Assembly: GCA_020636405.1 (NCBI GenBank)
Contig: JACJXW010000008.1
Location: 248,001-312,000, forward strand
Length of the DNA stretch: 64,000 bases
Direction: 5' to 3'
DNA from: Lewinellaceae bacterium
GTDB lineage: Bacteria > Bacteroidota > Bacteroidia > Chitinophagales > Saprospiraceae
How positions within the stretch are numbered: position 1 is the first letter of the stretch; each line of letters opens with the position of its first letter. The notes under the pieces are model-generated. The model did no database searches. It was not told the origin of the DNA and saw nothing but the letters and a program-made list of their open reading frames with translations. The translations under genes were made by a program, and so were the position numbers. Shown in pieces: positions 42,101 through 52,500 of the stretch.

Positions 42101-45100
42101 TTTCGGAAACGTCACCCAATCTGTTCAGGTAGCTTATCCGCGCCGGAATCCGGGCTTTCCCGAACAGGGGCGACGGTGGATGACCTATGCAGCAACGGAC
42201 CTCATCAACCGGCCGGATGAGTTGGCCTTCTACCGCCTGGGGTTACCGCAGGAAGCCCGCACCTATGAGCTGACCGGCATTCCGTACCAAGGCCAACGGT
42301 TGACCAGGGAGCTGCTGCTCCAACAAACCGGCCAGGCGGCGGAGATCGCCTATGAAATCCAGCCGGATTTGAACCTGGTGCAAAAGCGATTGATCGAATG
42401 CAACCGGCAAACTTATTTTTCCGAAGACCTGACGCAAGCGCTACCGCTCGGCCAAATCGCCTTTCACGCGCTGCCGCACACCTCTTACGTAATGGCCTTT
42501 ACCCAGGGCCTGATCGATCAAGCCTTCCATGCGGACGGCGCCAACAGGGTCAGTGCTCAAATGCTGCAAAATGAAGGGAAGTATGTCTGGCAAGACGGCG
42601 CCTGGTGGGATCCTTCGGAGGCCTCCCAATTTGATGCGGATCATTTTTTCCTACCGGTAAAAGTGACGGATCCTTTCGGCCATGAGATCCGGGTGGAATA
42701 CGATGGATATTCCCTGCTCCAGGAAAAGATCACGGATGTCTATGATCCCGATCCGGCCCATTGGGTGGCGAATGTCGCCGCAGCCAAGAACGATTATCGC
42801 GTCCTGCAACCCTATGAATTGACCGACCCCAACGGCAACCGCACCGCCGTGGCTTTCGACACCCTGGGCATGGTGGTCGCTACCGCCGTCATGGGTAAGC
42901 CTGGCGCCCATGAAGGCGATGAATTGGCGGCATTCGCCCAATACCAAAGCGATGAGCAGGTGGACCACCTGCAACCGATCCTGTCCGATCCGCAGGTTGC
43001 CCTTGGGCAGGCATCGACCTGGTTCTACTACGACCTCTACGCCTGGCAGCGCAACCAGCAACGGCCCGATCCCAAGCCCAACGTAGCCAACTACGCCCTG
43101 GGTCTGAGCCGCGAGATCCACTATCATGCTCCCGACGGCCCGCAAAGCCCGGTGCAGGTCGCCCTGACTTATTCCGACGGCTTCGGCCGCGAGATCCTGA
43201 GCAAGGTACAGGCGGAGGACGGCCTGGCGCCGTACTACGACGCGCAGGGTAAGCTGGTGCTGGACCAGCAAGGGAATCCGGCCCTGCAGCCTTGTGCTGA
43301 TCGCTGGGTGGGCAACGGCCGCACCATCTTCAACAACAAAGGCAAGCCGGTCAAACAATACGAGCCCTTCTTCGATAATCACCCCTACTTCACCCAGGAG
43401 GAGGCGCTGGTGCAATTTGGCGTGACACCTATCCTGCATTACGATCCGCTGGAACGGGTGATCCGGACCGACTTTCCGGACGGTACCCTGTCACGGGTGG
43501 AATTCGATCCCTGGCAGCAAGCGACCTTTGACCAGAACGATACCGTGCTGGACCTGGATTGCCAGTGGTTCCAGGACCGGGGCTCACCGGATCCACAGGG
43601 GAAGGAACCCGGACAACCGGAACAGCGCGCCGCCTGGCTGGCCGCGCAACACGCCGCTACGCCGCAAATTCAGCACCTGGATACGCTGGGCCGCCCTTTC
43701 CTGACCGTCGATCAGCTATTCGATGACCAGGGCAACAAGGTCGCCTTCTCGACCGAGGTAGAGATGGACATCGAAGGCAACCAGCTCCGCATCACCGATG
43801 CCAAAAACCGGGAGATCGCCCGCTCGGTCTTCAACGTACTCGGCGAAGCCGTCTACACCCACAGCACCGATGCCGGCGACCGCTGGGTACTGGATAATGT
43901 GGCCGGTAAGGAGATCCACCGCTGGGACAGCCGCCAGCAGCACATCGAGACGAAATACGATATCTTTCAGCGGCCGACGCATGTCTATGCCCCCAGCCAG
44001 GCCGGGCCCCGTATCCTGGCCGATCGCAGCGTCTACGCCGAATCCATGGATCAGAATCTGGCGGCGCAGCACAATCTGAAAGGTCAGCTCTACCTGCAGT
44101 TTGATGGAGCCGGTAAAGATCAGGTCCATGCCCTGGACTTCAAAGGCAATCCCCTGCACACCAGCCGTACGCCGGTTGTCCACTACGACCAGGAGCCAGA
44201 CTGGACGCCCATCGCCCACCTGACGGAGGAGGCGGCTATCCAGGTGGCGGCCGGGCCCCTCCTGGGCTTGGATACTTTTCATTCCTTCATCACCTACGAC
44301 GCCCTCAACCGGCCGGTAGAAACAACTGCGCCTGATAACAGCAAAGTATCCTACCAGTACAATAAAGCCAATCTGCTGGAAGCGGTCATTTCCAACCTGC
44401 CGGGTAACCATCCACGGGATTTCGTCAACAACATCGACTATAACGCCCGCGGGCAGCGCACCCGGATCCAGTATGCCAATGGGGTGACCACAGTTTATAC
44501 CTACGATCCGAAGGCCTTCCGGCTGGTTCGGTTACATACTACACGTGCCAATCATCCCCCCTTTGGGGGGACAGGAGGGGGACTACAGGACCTCCGCTAC
44601 ACCTACGATCCGGTAGGCAACATCACGGAGATCACCGATCACGCGCAGCCGGTCCGGTTCCATAACAACCAGAAGGTGGCGCCGACCTCGAAATATACCT
44701 ACGATGCCCTCTACCGCCTGCGGGAAGCCCGCGGCCGGGAGCACCGCAGCTTGGGCAGCCAACGCGACCACCGCGATGCGCCTATCCGGGTGCAACCTCA
44801 GCCCAACGATACCCAGGACGTACGCAACTACACGCAACGCTATCGCTACGACGAAGTGGGCAACATCCTGCAAATGCGACACCTGGCGACAGATGGGGAT
44901 TGGACGCGTAACTACCAGTACCAGCAGCCACAAAATAATCGCCTCACCCGAACGAGCCTTCCCGGCAATAACCATTGGGGCAACTACGTCTACGACGCCC
45001 ACGGCAATATGACGGCCATGCCGCACCTACCCGTCCTGCAGTGGAATTACGCCGATGAACTGATCCACACGAATGTACTGCCGGAAGCGGACCTCCCGCA

Positions 45101-46493
45101 GGATAAGCAGGCCGTGCAGGCCTGGTTCCAGTACGATAGCGAAGGGCAGCGCGTGCGCAAGCTGGTGCGCTACGCAAACGGCGTGATCAAGGAACGGCTG
45201 TATGTCTCCGGTGGCTACGAAGTATTTCGTCAATACGCTTCGCCGGCGGCGTATCAAAACCGGCAGATCCAGCAGGAAAGACATGCGCTACATGTGATGG
45301 ACGACGAGCAGCGCATCGGCCTGGTGGAGACTCAAACGCGGGAAAATGGCCAGGCGATCGATGAAGAACAACTGGAAAATGTCATCCGCTACCAATTATC
45401 CAACCACCTGGGATCGGCCAGCCTGGAACTGGATGAACAGGCGGCAGTGATCACCTATGAGGAGTTTCATCCTTATGGAATAACGGCTATTCGTTCCGGG
45501 AAGAATGAGCAGGAGGTACAACGGAAGCGGTACCGGTATACGGGTATGGAACGGGATGAGGCGACGGGGCTGAATTATCATGGGGCAAGGTATTATGCGG
45601 GGTGGTTGGGGAGGTGGGTGAGTTGTGATCCGGAGGTTTTAAATTCAAAAATTGCAATATATAACTATGCCCTAGATGCTCCTATTAGAAAAATAGATCC
45701 TGATGGGAGAAGTGAAGTAGATGTCATGTCAAAAATTTTTGAGTGGATGAGAAGAAACCCAAAGGCAGCTGGTGGGGTCAGGATGATGGTCACCTTGTTT
45801 GTCATATATGCGAAAAGAGATAGCCCACTTGAAAAGCCCAAAAGATTGCCAGCTGATATAACAAAACAAAGTGAGAAAATTAAAAAGAAAAAGCAAAGAA
45901 GAGAGAACCCCCTTTCCAAAGGTACTGGTGATGATCCACCAACTGGTCCTAAGAAACCAAGAGATCCTCCCCCTGCCCCATCAGAACAGAGTAGAAGAGC
46001 TAGGAACGCTAATATAGAACGACATAGAAGGATGGAGTTACGCAGACGTGCAAATAGAGATATGAACAGACGTATGGATCGAGCAATTACTCCATCAAAA
46101 AGGGAAAGTCTAGGAAGGAGTAGGACAAAAATTAGGCCTAGTACAATTGGCGCAACTGGAGCCCTTGAAACAGTACTTGGATATATCGGATTAGCACTGT
46201 TAGCACATGATGTTTTAATGGAAGCAGATAGAAGGTTTTGGTATTACCAAGACGAACAACGGCAAATGAAAATTGAGAAACGGCATAAATTAATCATAAA
46301 ATTTTTCCATTTGGCCGTTGCAAATCGAAAATCGATTTACAAGTTACCCTATCTCCATACTAATGAGGAAAAAGAAATTCTTCGAAGTGGAAGAATTCTA
46401 ATGATTAGAATGAAAGCTGAATCAATTATGAAGGATAAAAAGTGGCCTCTGCCTGCGCTATATAAGGATTACCTGAAATATCTACGACAATGA
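39162..46493 (+). CDS. Tc toxin B-C fusion subunit (SpvB / Rhs) with variable toxin tip
   Basis: 2443 residues. N-terminal SpvB domain (GEKFQVNPVTGTGSLTIPIA, LSYDSGAGNSPFGLGWDIGL). FG-GAP-like propeller repeats (LADMDGDGLTDIVRIRNG and relatives, about residues 470-690) and the TcB middle domain follow. A long run of YD/Rhs repeats leads to the Rhs core YRYTGMERDEATGLNYHGAR. The junction PIRKIDPDGR is at about residue 2180. The last ~260 residues are a hypervariable tip, very rich in Arg/Lys (RRMELRRRANRDMNRRM), with one hydrophobic stretch. B and C are fused in one shell-like cocoon that would hold the tip as cargo and dock on TcA. The DNA becomes clearly AT-rich from about 45,640, showing the tip was acquired separately. 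Cargo activity unknown. Confidence 0.9.
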   Translation: MAQLKPQYNPGTVADNHSQGSNSVAGKEATSQEQPKITLPKGGGAIQGIGEKFQVNPVTGTGSLTIPIAMSPGRSGFSPQLALSYDSGAGNSPFGLGWDIGLPSISRKTQKGLPRYEDECESDIFLLSGAEDLVPVENDPLFKETATFTIFRYQPRIEGLFARIERWRNKQNGETYWRTISKENITTIFGQSPQVRIADPEDSAKILEWLIEKTFDDKGNIVHYEYKAEDGANIRPEFQLCEKNRKFYAQKYLRCVRYGNTLPYQYWKADFDETQWENANEWLFELVFDYGEQLHGEITDKNAIPSYHPQQGWPCRMDPFSSFRSGFEIRTYRLCRRVLLFHHFVELGAEPCLVKSTELQYDENPVATRVFSIRHYSYRKSGNTYEKASLPPVTFRYSEAQMDSTIRKLDPESVVNMPRGIDGSHSRWVDLYGEGLNGILSETNSAWFYKRNWGNGHFGPMEVVAERPSVANLAGGQQQLVDLGGDGMPNLVVESNEINGYYEINVDEEWEDFHPFRDYPKIDWADPNLRPVDLTGDGHPDLLLSEQDCFLWYPSKAKAGYDPALRVAKALDEEKGPRIVFHDAAQSIFLADMDGDGLTDIVRIRNGLICYWANRGYGRFSARITMGNAPHFDTPDQFNPQRLRLADIDGTGTTDVIYLGTDYIRYWANQSGNNWQLAYELKHFPKTDNLTTVSVMDLLGTGVACFVWSSPRPEDAGAPISYIDLMGQKPYLLLEQSNNMGAITRLQYASSTKFYLDDRKAGKPWITKLPFPVHVLERLETQDAVSGNRFVSRYAYHHGYFDGVEREFRGFGMVEQWDTEDFDTFQKNTLFEGPASNWSETTDVPPVYTRSWFHTGFYQRRGTISKHYETEYYQGDPQAWLLEDTVLPQGLTPEEEREACRALKGQLLRQEVYAMDKQPGESEHPYTVTESNYAIRLLQHEGKNRYAVFLIHPNESLSYHYERHPADPRIAQQLTLEVDDFGNVTQSVQVAYPRRNPGFPEQGRRWMTYAATDLINRPDELAFYRLGLPQEARTYELTGIPYQGQRLTRELLLQQTGQAAEIAYEIQPDLNLVQKRLIECNRQTYFSEDLTQALPLGQIAFHALPHTSYVMAFTQGLIDQAFHADGANRVSAQMLQNEGKYVWQDGAWWDPSEASQFDADHFFLPVKVTDPFGHEIRVEYDGYSLLQEKITDVYDPDPAHWVANVAAAKNDYRVLQPYELTDPNGNRTAVAFDTLGMVVATAVMGKPGAHEGDELAAFAQYQSDEQVDHLQPILSDPQVALGQASTWFYYDLYAWQRNQQRPDPKPNVANYALGLSREIHYHAPDGPQSPVQVALTYSDGFGREILSKVQAEDGLAPYYDAQGKLVLDQQGNPALQPCADRWVGNGRTIFNNKGKPVKQYEPFFDNHPYFTQEEALVQFGVTPILHYDPLERVIRTDFPDGTLSRVEFDPWQQATFDQNDTVLDLDCQWFQDRGSPDPQGKEPGQPEQRAAWLAAQHAATPQIQHLDTLGRPFLTVDQLFDDQGNKVAFSTEVEMDIEGNQLRITDAKNREIARSVFNVLGEAVYTHSTDAGDRWVLDNVAGKEIHRWDSRQQHIETKYDIFQRPTHVYAPSQAGPRILADRSVYAESMDQNLAAQHNLKGQLYLQFDGAGKDQVHALDFKGNPLHTSRTPVVHYDQEPDWTPIAHLTEEAAIQVAAGPLLGLDTFHSFITYDALNRPVETTAPDNSKVSYQYNKANLLEAVISNLPGNHPRDFVNNIDYNARGQRTRIQYANGVTTVYTYDPKAFRLVRLHTTRANHPPFGGTGGGLQDLRYTYDPVGNITEITDHAQPVRFHNNQKVAPTSKYTYDALYRLREARGREHRSLGSQRDHRDAPIRVQPQPNDTQDVRNYTQRYRYDEVGNILQMRHLATDGDWTRNYQYQQPQNNRLTRTSLPGNNHWGNYVYDAHGNMTAMPHLPVLQWNYADELIHTNVLPEADLPQDKQAVQAWFQYDSEGQRVRKLVRYANGVIKERLYVSGGYEVFRQYASPAAYQNRQIQQERHALHVMDDEQRIGLVETQTRENGQAIDEEQLENVIRYQLSNHLGSASLELDEQAAVITYEEFHPYGITAIRSGKNEQEVQRKRYRYTGMERDEATGLNYHGARYYAGWLGRWVSCDPEVLNSKIAIYNYALDAPIRKIDPDGRSEVDVMSKIFEWMRRNPKAAGGVRMMVTLFVIYAKRDSPLEKPKRLPADITKQSEKIKKKKQRRENPLSKGTGDDPPTGPKKPRDPPPAPSEQSRRARNANIERHRRMELRRRANRDMNRRMDRAITPSKRESLGRSRTKIRPSTIGATGALETVLGYIGLALLAHDVLMEADRRFWYYQDEQRQMKIEKRHKLIIKFFHLAVANRKSIYKLPYLHTNEEKEILRSGRILMIRMKAESIMKDKKWPLPALYKDYLKYLRQ
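44554..44581. repeat. Palindromic C-run/G-run repeat, copy 2, inside the Tc B-C gene
   Basis: A six-C run, TTT, a six-G run, then ACAGGAGGGGG. It is related to the unit at 6431-6460. It is in frame and encodes HPPFGGTGG-like residues between Rhs repeats, where relatives would have a simple YD linker. A repeat seems to have inserted into coding DNA without breaking the frame. Confidence 0.55.
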
Positions 46494-46565
46494 GGTCCCC
46501 GTTATTAGGAGTTTGGAACTCCGAATCCATAATCCCAAAAAACTATCAACCATAAACCCAAAATC
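46494..46565. other. Spacer between the two Tc genes
   Basis: 72 bp with a GGAGTTTGGAACTCC stem (46510-46524) followed by word-like AATCCAT, AATCCCA, ATAAACC, CAAAATC stretches. It may be another eroded word array; no promoter is evident, so both Tc genes are probably in one transcript. Confidence 0.35.
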
Positions 46566-49500
46566 ATGCAACCCCACTTCCGCCCCCTCCACATCCGCAT
46601 GAAAGGCGAAGACATCATGCAACTTCAGCAATCCCTTCGCCGGCTCGGCTACGCCATCAAAGACCGGGAAGCCTATTTCGGAAAAGGCACCCGGAGAGTC
46701 GTCAAGGATTTCCAGGAAAAGCATCGGTTGGAGCCCAACGGGGAGGTGGATGAGGCAACCGCCGCTTGCATCGAGCAGGCGGTAAGGGAGCAGTATGCCC
46801 GGCCGGAAGCGGAAGAAGGAGGGCGGCCGGTGCATCGCTTTCCGATCGAACAGTTGGACAGGACGCCGGAAAACCAGGATGATCTTTCCGAGGAAGAGCA
46901 AAACTATATACGGGAAAAACTGGATACTACCCTTCGCGATAAGATCATCGAACTCTTGCCGGTACTGGGAGAAGCCGCACGGGAAAAGATCCGGGAAATT
47001 CCGCTGGATTACCCGGAATTAAAAGAACAAAGCATCGGGCAGATCATCGAGGAAAAGATCTTTCCGCTCTTCGAAGATGATGAGGAAGTGATGGCCCGGC
47101 TGGAAGAACGGAACCTGGCCGGCCGCCGCGAATTCACCCAAAAAGTAGGCGATTTCCTACAGCTCGACACGCCCCTCCGCGAACACCCCCTCTTCTCCCG
47201 CGAAGTCCACGCCACCCATACCGGCGAGCTGGCCCGCATCGCCGGCGCCGACGAAGAACTCACCGGCCGGCTGGTGGAACTGGAACCGCAGTGGGACCGC
47301 CGGGATACCACCCTCTTGGACCAGTGGCAGGAGGAGGGCCTGATCGACGCAGCGAAGCAACGGGATATTCTCTACACCTTCGAACTAGCCGACCTGACCG
47401 GCGACAACCTGCCCCTGACCGAAAGGCTGAAAGATCGCCAGGATATCCAGTCCACCCGCGACCTGATGCGCCTGGACCGCGAAGGCTGGCTGGCCCTCAT
47501 CGAAGCGGCTGGTGACGAGACCCCGGAAGGCGTTACCCGGGAGCAATACGCCGACAACCTGATGGGGCTGATCGAACAATCTTATCCCTCGGATGCCCTG
47601 TTCCACCGCATTACCAAGGCCCGGCAAAACGGCGGACTGGAAGCGCTGCGCATCACCGACGACTTGCTGGCCCACAACGATAGGATCCTGGAAAACGGCC
47701 GCCTGACGGAGATTGACTTCGGCGAAGCAGACCAGGAACAACAGCATGCGCTTCGGCAAAAGTTGGCAGAGATCCAGGGCATCGCCAATACCTACCGCTA
47801 CCTGAACCTGGAAACGATCGTCAACGACCGCCACCTCTCGGTAAACGACAAGATCGAAAGCGTCGGCGGCCGGATCGGGCAGCTCGAAACCTTCTACCGG
47901 GACAATCCTGAAGTCGACCTGCGCTTTGCCGACTTTTTCGATCCCGATGCCGCCAACTGGGACAATATCGCGGTGGATGAGCAACCCAAGGTACGCAAGC
48001 AACTCATGGCTTACCAGCGGGTACTGGACCTCAGCCCGGATACCCAATCGGCGATGACCCTGCTCCGGCACGGCCTGGATTCAGATGTGGCCATCGCCCG
48101 CATGACGTTGCCGGATTTCGTGCGCCGGATTAACCTGCCGCTCAACGCGGCGGAAAGCATCCACCGCAAGGCACGGACCGATGCCGCCCAACTGATCCAT
48201 ACCATGCACGCTTTGCGGGAAATGCAACACAATACCTGGTTCGGGAACAAGGCCTTCCCCGCTACGTCCTCCGAACTGGTGAATGAACTCAAGGACCTGG
48301 AAGGCTACGACGACCTCTTCGGTTCCCTGAACTACTGCAATTGCGAGCATTGTAAATCTATTCTCAGCCCCGCCGCTTACTTCGTAGACCTCATGTATTA
48401 TGTGGACGAATACGTGAAGAAAGGACTGAAGGATGACATCCTGAAAGCTCCGCCGGCTGATCATCCCATGCACCTGAAGAACCGGCGCCCCGACCTGTGG
48501 GAGCTTCCTTTTACTTGTGAGCATACCCATCAGTTGCTCCCATATCTCGAGATCGTCAACCGCACCCTGGCCCGCTACCTCGAGCAATCTTTCCAAATTG
48601 GCGACGCCTTTCAGGTACTGTCGGGCGCCCAGCAGTCCTTCCAGCAGCCTTTCAACCTTCCGCTGGAAGAACTACGCCTTTACCTGAGCCATTTTGAGCT
48701 GAAACTGGCGGAAGTTTACGAGACATTGGGCCTGCCCATTGAAACACGAGCCCGCGAATGGCTGGAACTGTCGCCGGAAGAATTTAACCTGATCAGCGAG
48801 CCCGCCAATGCGGAAGGCGTCCAGGCCCGTTATGGCCTGCACGGCAGGCTGGCCCGGATGAACGTGCAGGATTTCCTGGATCGCTCCGGCATCAGCCGGG
48901 AGGATCTCGACGAACTGCTCAAAACCACCTTCGCCAATCCGGATGAAAGTATCCTGATCGAGAAAAAACTGGTAAAGGATTCCGTCAATCAATACGAAGA
49001 ACACCTGATCCAGCTCAATACGGATAAGCTGGACCGCCTGCACCGGTTCATCCGGCTGTGGCGCAAGGCGCCCTGGACCATCCGGGAACTGGGCTTTATC
49101 CTCGATGCCGTCAGAGGAAGAGGAAGGAATTTGCGGGACGAGATCGTAGCGATCGGCCAGTTGGTTTATATTCAGGAAAAGCTTGGACTGACACCGGAAG
49201 AAGTGGCCAGTCTGGCCACCAACTTGCCGCAACGATCTATCTCCATCAAGCGAAAAGAGGCCGGCCATATCGAATATAAACCTCCGTTCCGGGAACGCAT
49301 CTTTGAAGCGGGGAAACCGATCGGCGAGCCAGTATATCACCCCGCGCTGGACGAGACCGCCCAGGCCGGCCCGGATGAACGGCAGCAACTGACCTGGCTG
49401 GCCGGCGGGCTGCGGGTTTCCGACGCCGACCTGCTGCGGGTCATCGAGCTGACCAAAGAGACCCTGATCCAAAAGGATAATGGCCAATTCACCGGCCAAT

Positions 49501-52500
49501 TCAATTTAACGGATGAGGCCGCTTCTCTGCTCTTCCGGCAAACCCTCCTGGCCCGCGGCATGGGGCTTTCCCTCGAGGAATTTGTTTATCTGGTCAACCT
49601 TCATTTGGGCGCGAGTGAATACGTGAAAAGCCTGGACCAGATCATCGATCTGATCCGGATAAAGGAACGGATCGAAAAAAGCCCGTTCAGTCTTTCGGAG
49701 ATCTGGTTTTTGCTGACCGGAGGAGAAACGTCCTCTATCCGGTACCGGACTACCGAATATACGGTAGCGGAATTCATCGACCATATCCGGAAGCAACATC
49801 CGCTGGTATTCGATCGGCAGGTATTTTCCAAGTTAAAGGGGATCACAGCAGCCGCTGCCGATGAACTATTTCATGCCCTGCTGGACCGGGGAGAAATCGC
49901 TGACGTGCAGGACGGCAAACAGTTTCGGCTTACCTCCAATTACCAAAAAGGACAAAACCTGGGACCCATCTTCAATGCCATCCAGGATCAGGGCATCCGC
50001 AACAAAATTGCCCAGCAAGTGGATGAAGTCCGTAAAACGATAGAAGGCTATTTGTACGACCCTCGCAAAATATTGCCCGCCTTTCTTACGCAGCATTTTC
50101 AGCTCTCCTCAAAACAGCATGACCTATTTATTACTTGGCTGGACCTTCAATTTAACGAACCAGCTTTAATTACTGCCTTGCATGCTGCCGTCAGCGAAGG
50201 GAAACCGTCCGAGCCCCAGGCAGTAGGGCCTCTATTTCAACTAATACGGGAGCTCGAGCGGGCGGTGCGCTTATTCGAAATCCTGGAGCTGGACGCCGAC
50301 GCCGCAGGATGGATCTTTCAGCACCAATCAGTTTTCGGCCTCCTGGACTGGCAGACGCTCGACCTGGAAAGCCTGCTGCGGCTATCTTCCTACCGCCAGT
50401 GGCGAAAGCTGGCCGGCCCGGAAGAGATCGGCACCCTCCACGATCTTCTGGCGATATATGCCCGCCAAGGGCAACAGCACGCCCAGCCACGGGCATTCAC
50501 CTTTGAAGAAGCACAGATCGATGCTTTCTGCCGACTGACCAAATTGGAACGGGAAACCGCCGCTTCCGTGGTGCGCACTTTTTCGTTCCCCGCCATAGCG
50601 ATCATGGCCCTGGACCAGCTGAAAAAGCAGGTGGATCTGTGCGCCAGATTAGGGATCGACGGCCCGGCCTTAAAACAATTGCAAGCCGAAGATTACCCAG
50701 GCCTGCAACCGGCCCGCGACATCGTCTACAAGGCCTTCAAGGCCAGGTACACCGACGAAAAGAAATGGGAAGAGGCTTATTTCCCCTACCGCGACAAGAT
50801 CAATGAGCGCAAGCGGGATGCCCTTTGCGACTGCATCCTTTCGCTGGAACCATTACTGAAGTTCAAGAACAAGCGGGAGCTGCTGTCCTTCTTCCTCCTG
50901 GACGTCGAAATGGAAGGCTGCCTGGAGATCTCCATGCTCAAAGCGGCGATCCTGAGCCTGCAGCTGTACGTGCACCGCGTACTGATGAACCTGGAGCAGT
51001 CCGAAACCGGCGATTTCGTCGCCTACATCGAAGAACCCGGCAAGGCGGAATGGGAGTGGCGTAAGAACTACCGGGTATGGGAAGCCAACCGCAAGGTATT
51101 CCTCTACCCCGAAAACTGGATCGAGCCGGAACTGCGGGACGATAAGACGCCTTTCTTCAAGGAACTGGAGGATGAGCTGTTGCAGGAGGAGATCACGCTG
51201 GAGGCCGCCGAAAAGGCCTATATCAAATACTTCCAGCAGTTTGAAGAGGTGGCGAAGCTCAAGATCGCCGGGGTCCATTATTTCGACGATCCGAATGGCA
51301 TTGATGGGGAGCCCAGCTATTATATCTTTGGGCGTACGGCTACCGACCCTTATCAATATTATTACCGGAGGTATTTCCCCTGTACCCGCCGCTGGAAGGA
51401 TTACGAAAAAGTGGAATTGAATATCAGCGCGCCTTTTGTTTCGCCGATCGTGTATCAGGGGCGGTTGTTTGTGTTTTGGGTGGAGGTGGAGACGAAAGAG
51501 AAAGAGATAACGATTAAGGAGAAGAAACATTCATACTATGAACATGATATTTATGTCTTGTATTCTTACCAAAAAAAGGATGGGATGTGGCTGCAGCCGC
51601 AGAAGATGGATTTGAGGTATCATATCGATAGTAGAGAAGATCATTATGGCTTCGAAGATGAAAGTGGAAAAGCAATTGACGAGTATACTGATAATATCAA
51701 CTGGCTTACTAATTCTGTTAATCGAGATCTTACTAACCCAAATTATATAGAAGACCTAAGTAGTGAGCTTTCTAACCCCAAAAAGGATTTCCAAAAGTAT
51801 TTTTTCGAAAAATCTGCTACGTGTAATAAAGTATATCTTTATGTTTCTTCTAATAACCTTTTTTTAACTTATTGTAGAAAAAGACTGAATCTTAAATTTG
51901 ATGCAACTATTGACGATTACAATTACGATGTCAAAAAACACTATGTAGATAGAAAAGTCGATTTATTTTCCAATCAGCTGAATGCTTCAAAGAATTACGC
52001 ACCAGCAAATCAGACATTTTTTCTCAGAAAGTCTTTTGGTCAAAAGGGAACTTACTATTTATGTAAAGAGAATCCTGGTTTGATTTGGGATCCAACTTTA
52101 GACGATTATTTGAGTTTATTCTCGAGTAGTGAATTGAAAGTCACTTCGAATTTATCAGAAGAGCCCATATTAAAAGTTGTACACAATCGCTCAGGAGACT
52201 CAATTTTTTATTACCAAAATCAACAATTCCTAATTTACCAGCTAAATTGCCACTTTCCTCCAAAAAAATCAGCAACTTTTCATCAGCTTACTGAAATTCT
52301 AAAATTATTGCAAACAGAGAAAGAGGCAATTCGACTGACCACCTCTGTAACAAACAACCTTCAAAAAATACTTTTTGAACAAGGGTTGGAAGAGCTTCTT
52401 CAACTTTCCGCCCAACAAAAGATTAAAGAAGAAGACAATAGATTCTTTGATATAATGAAATGGAAACAGTTGTGGGTCTATAATGAAGGAAATCACCTAA

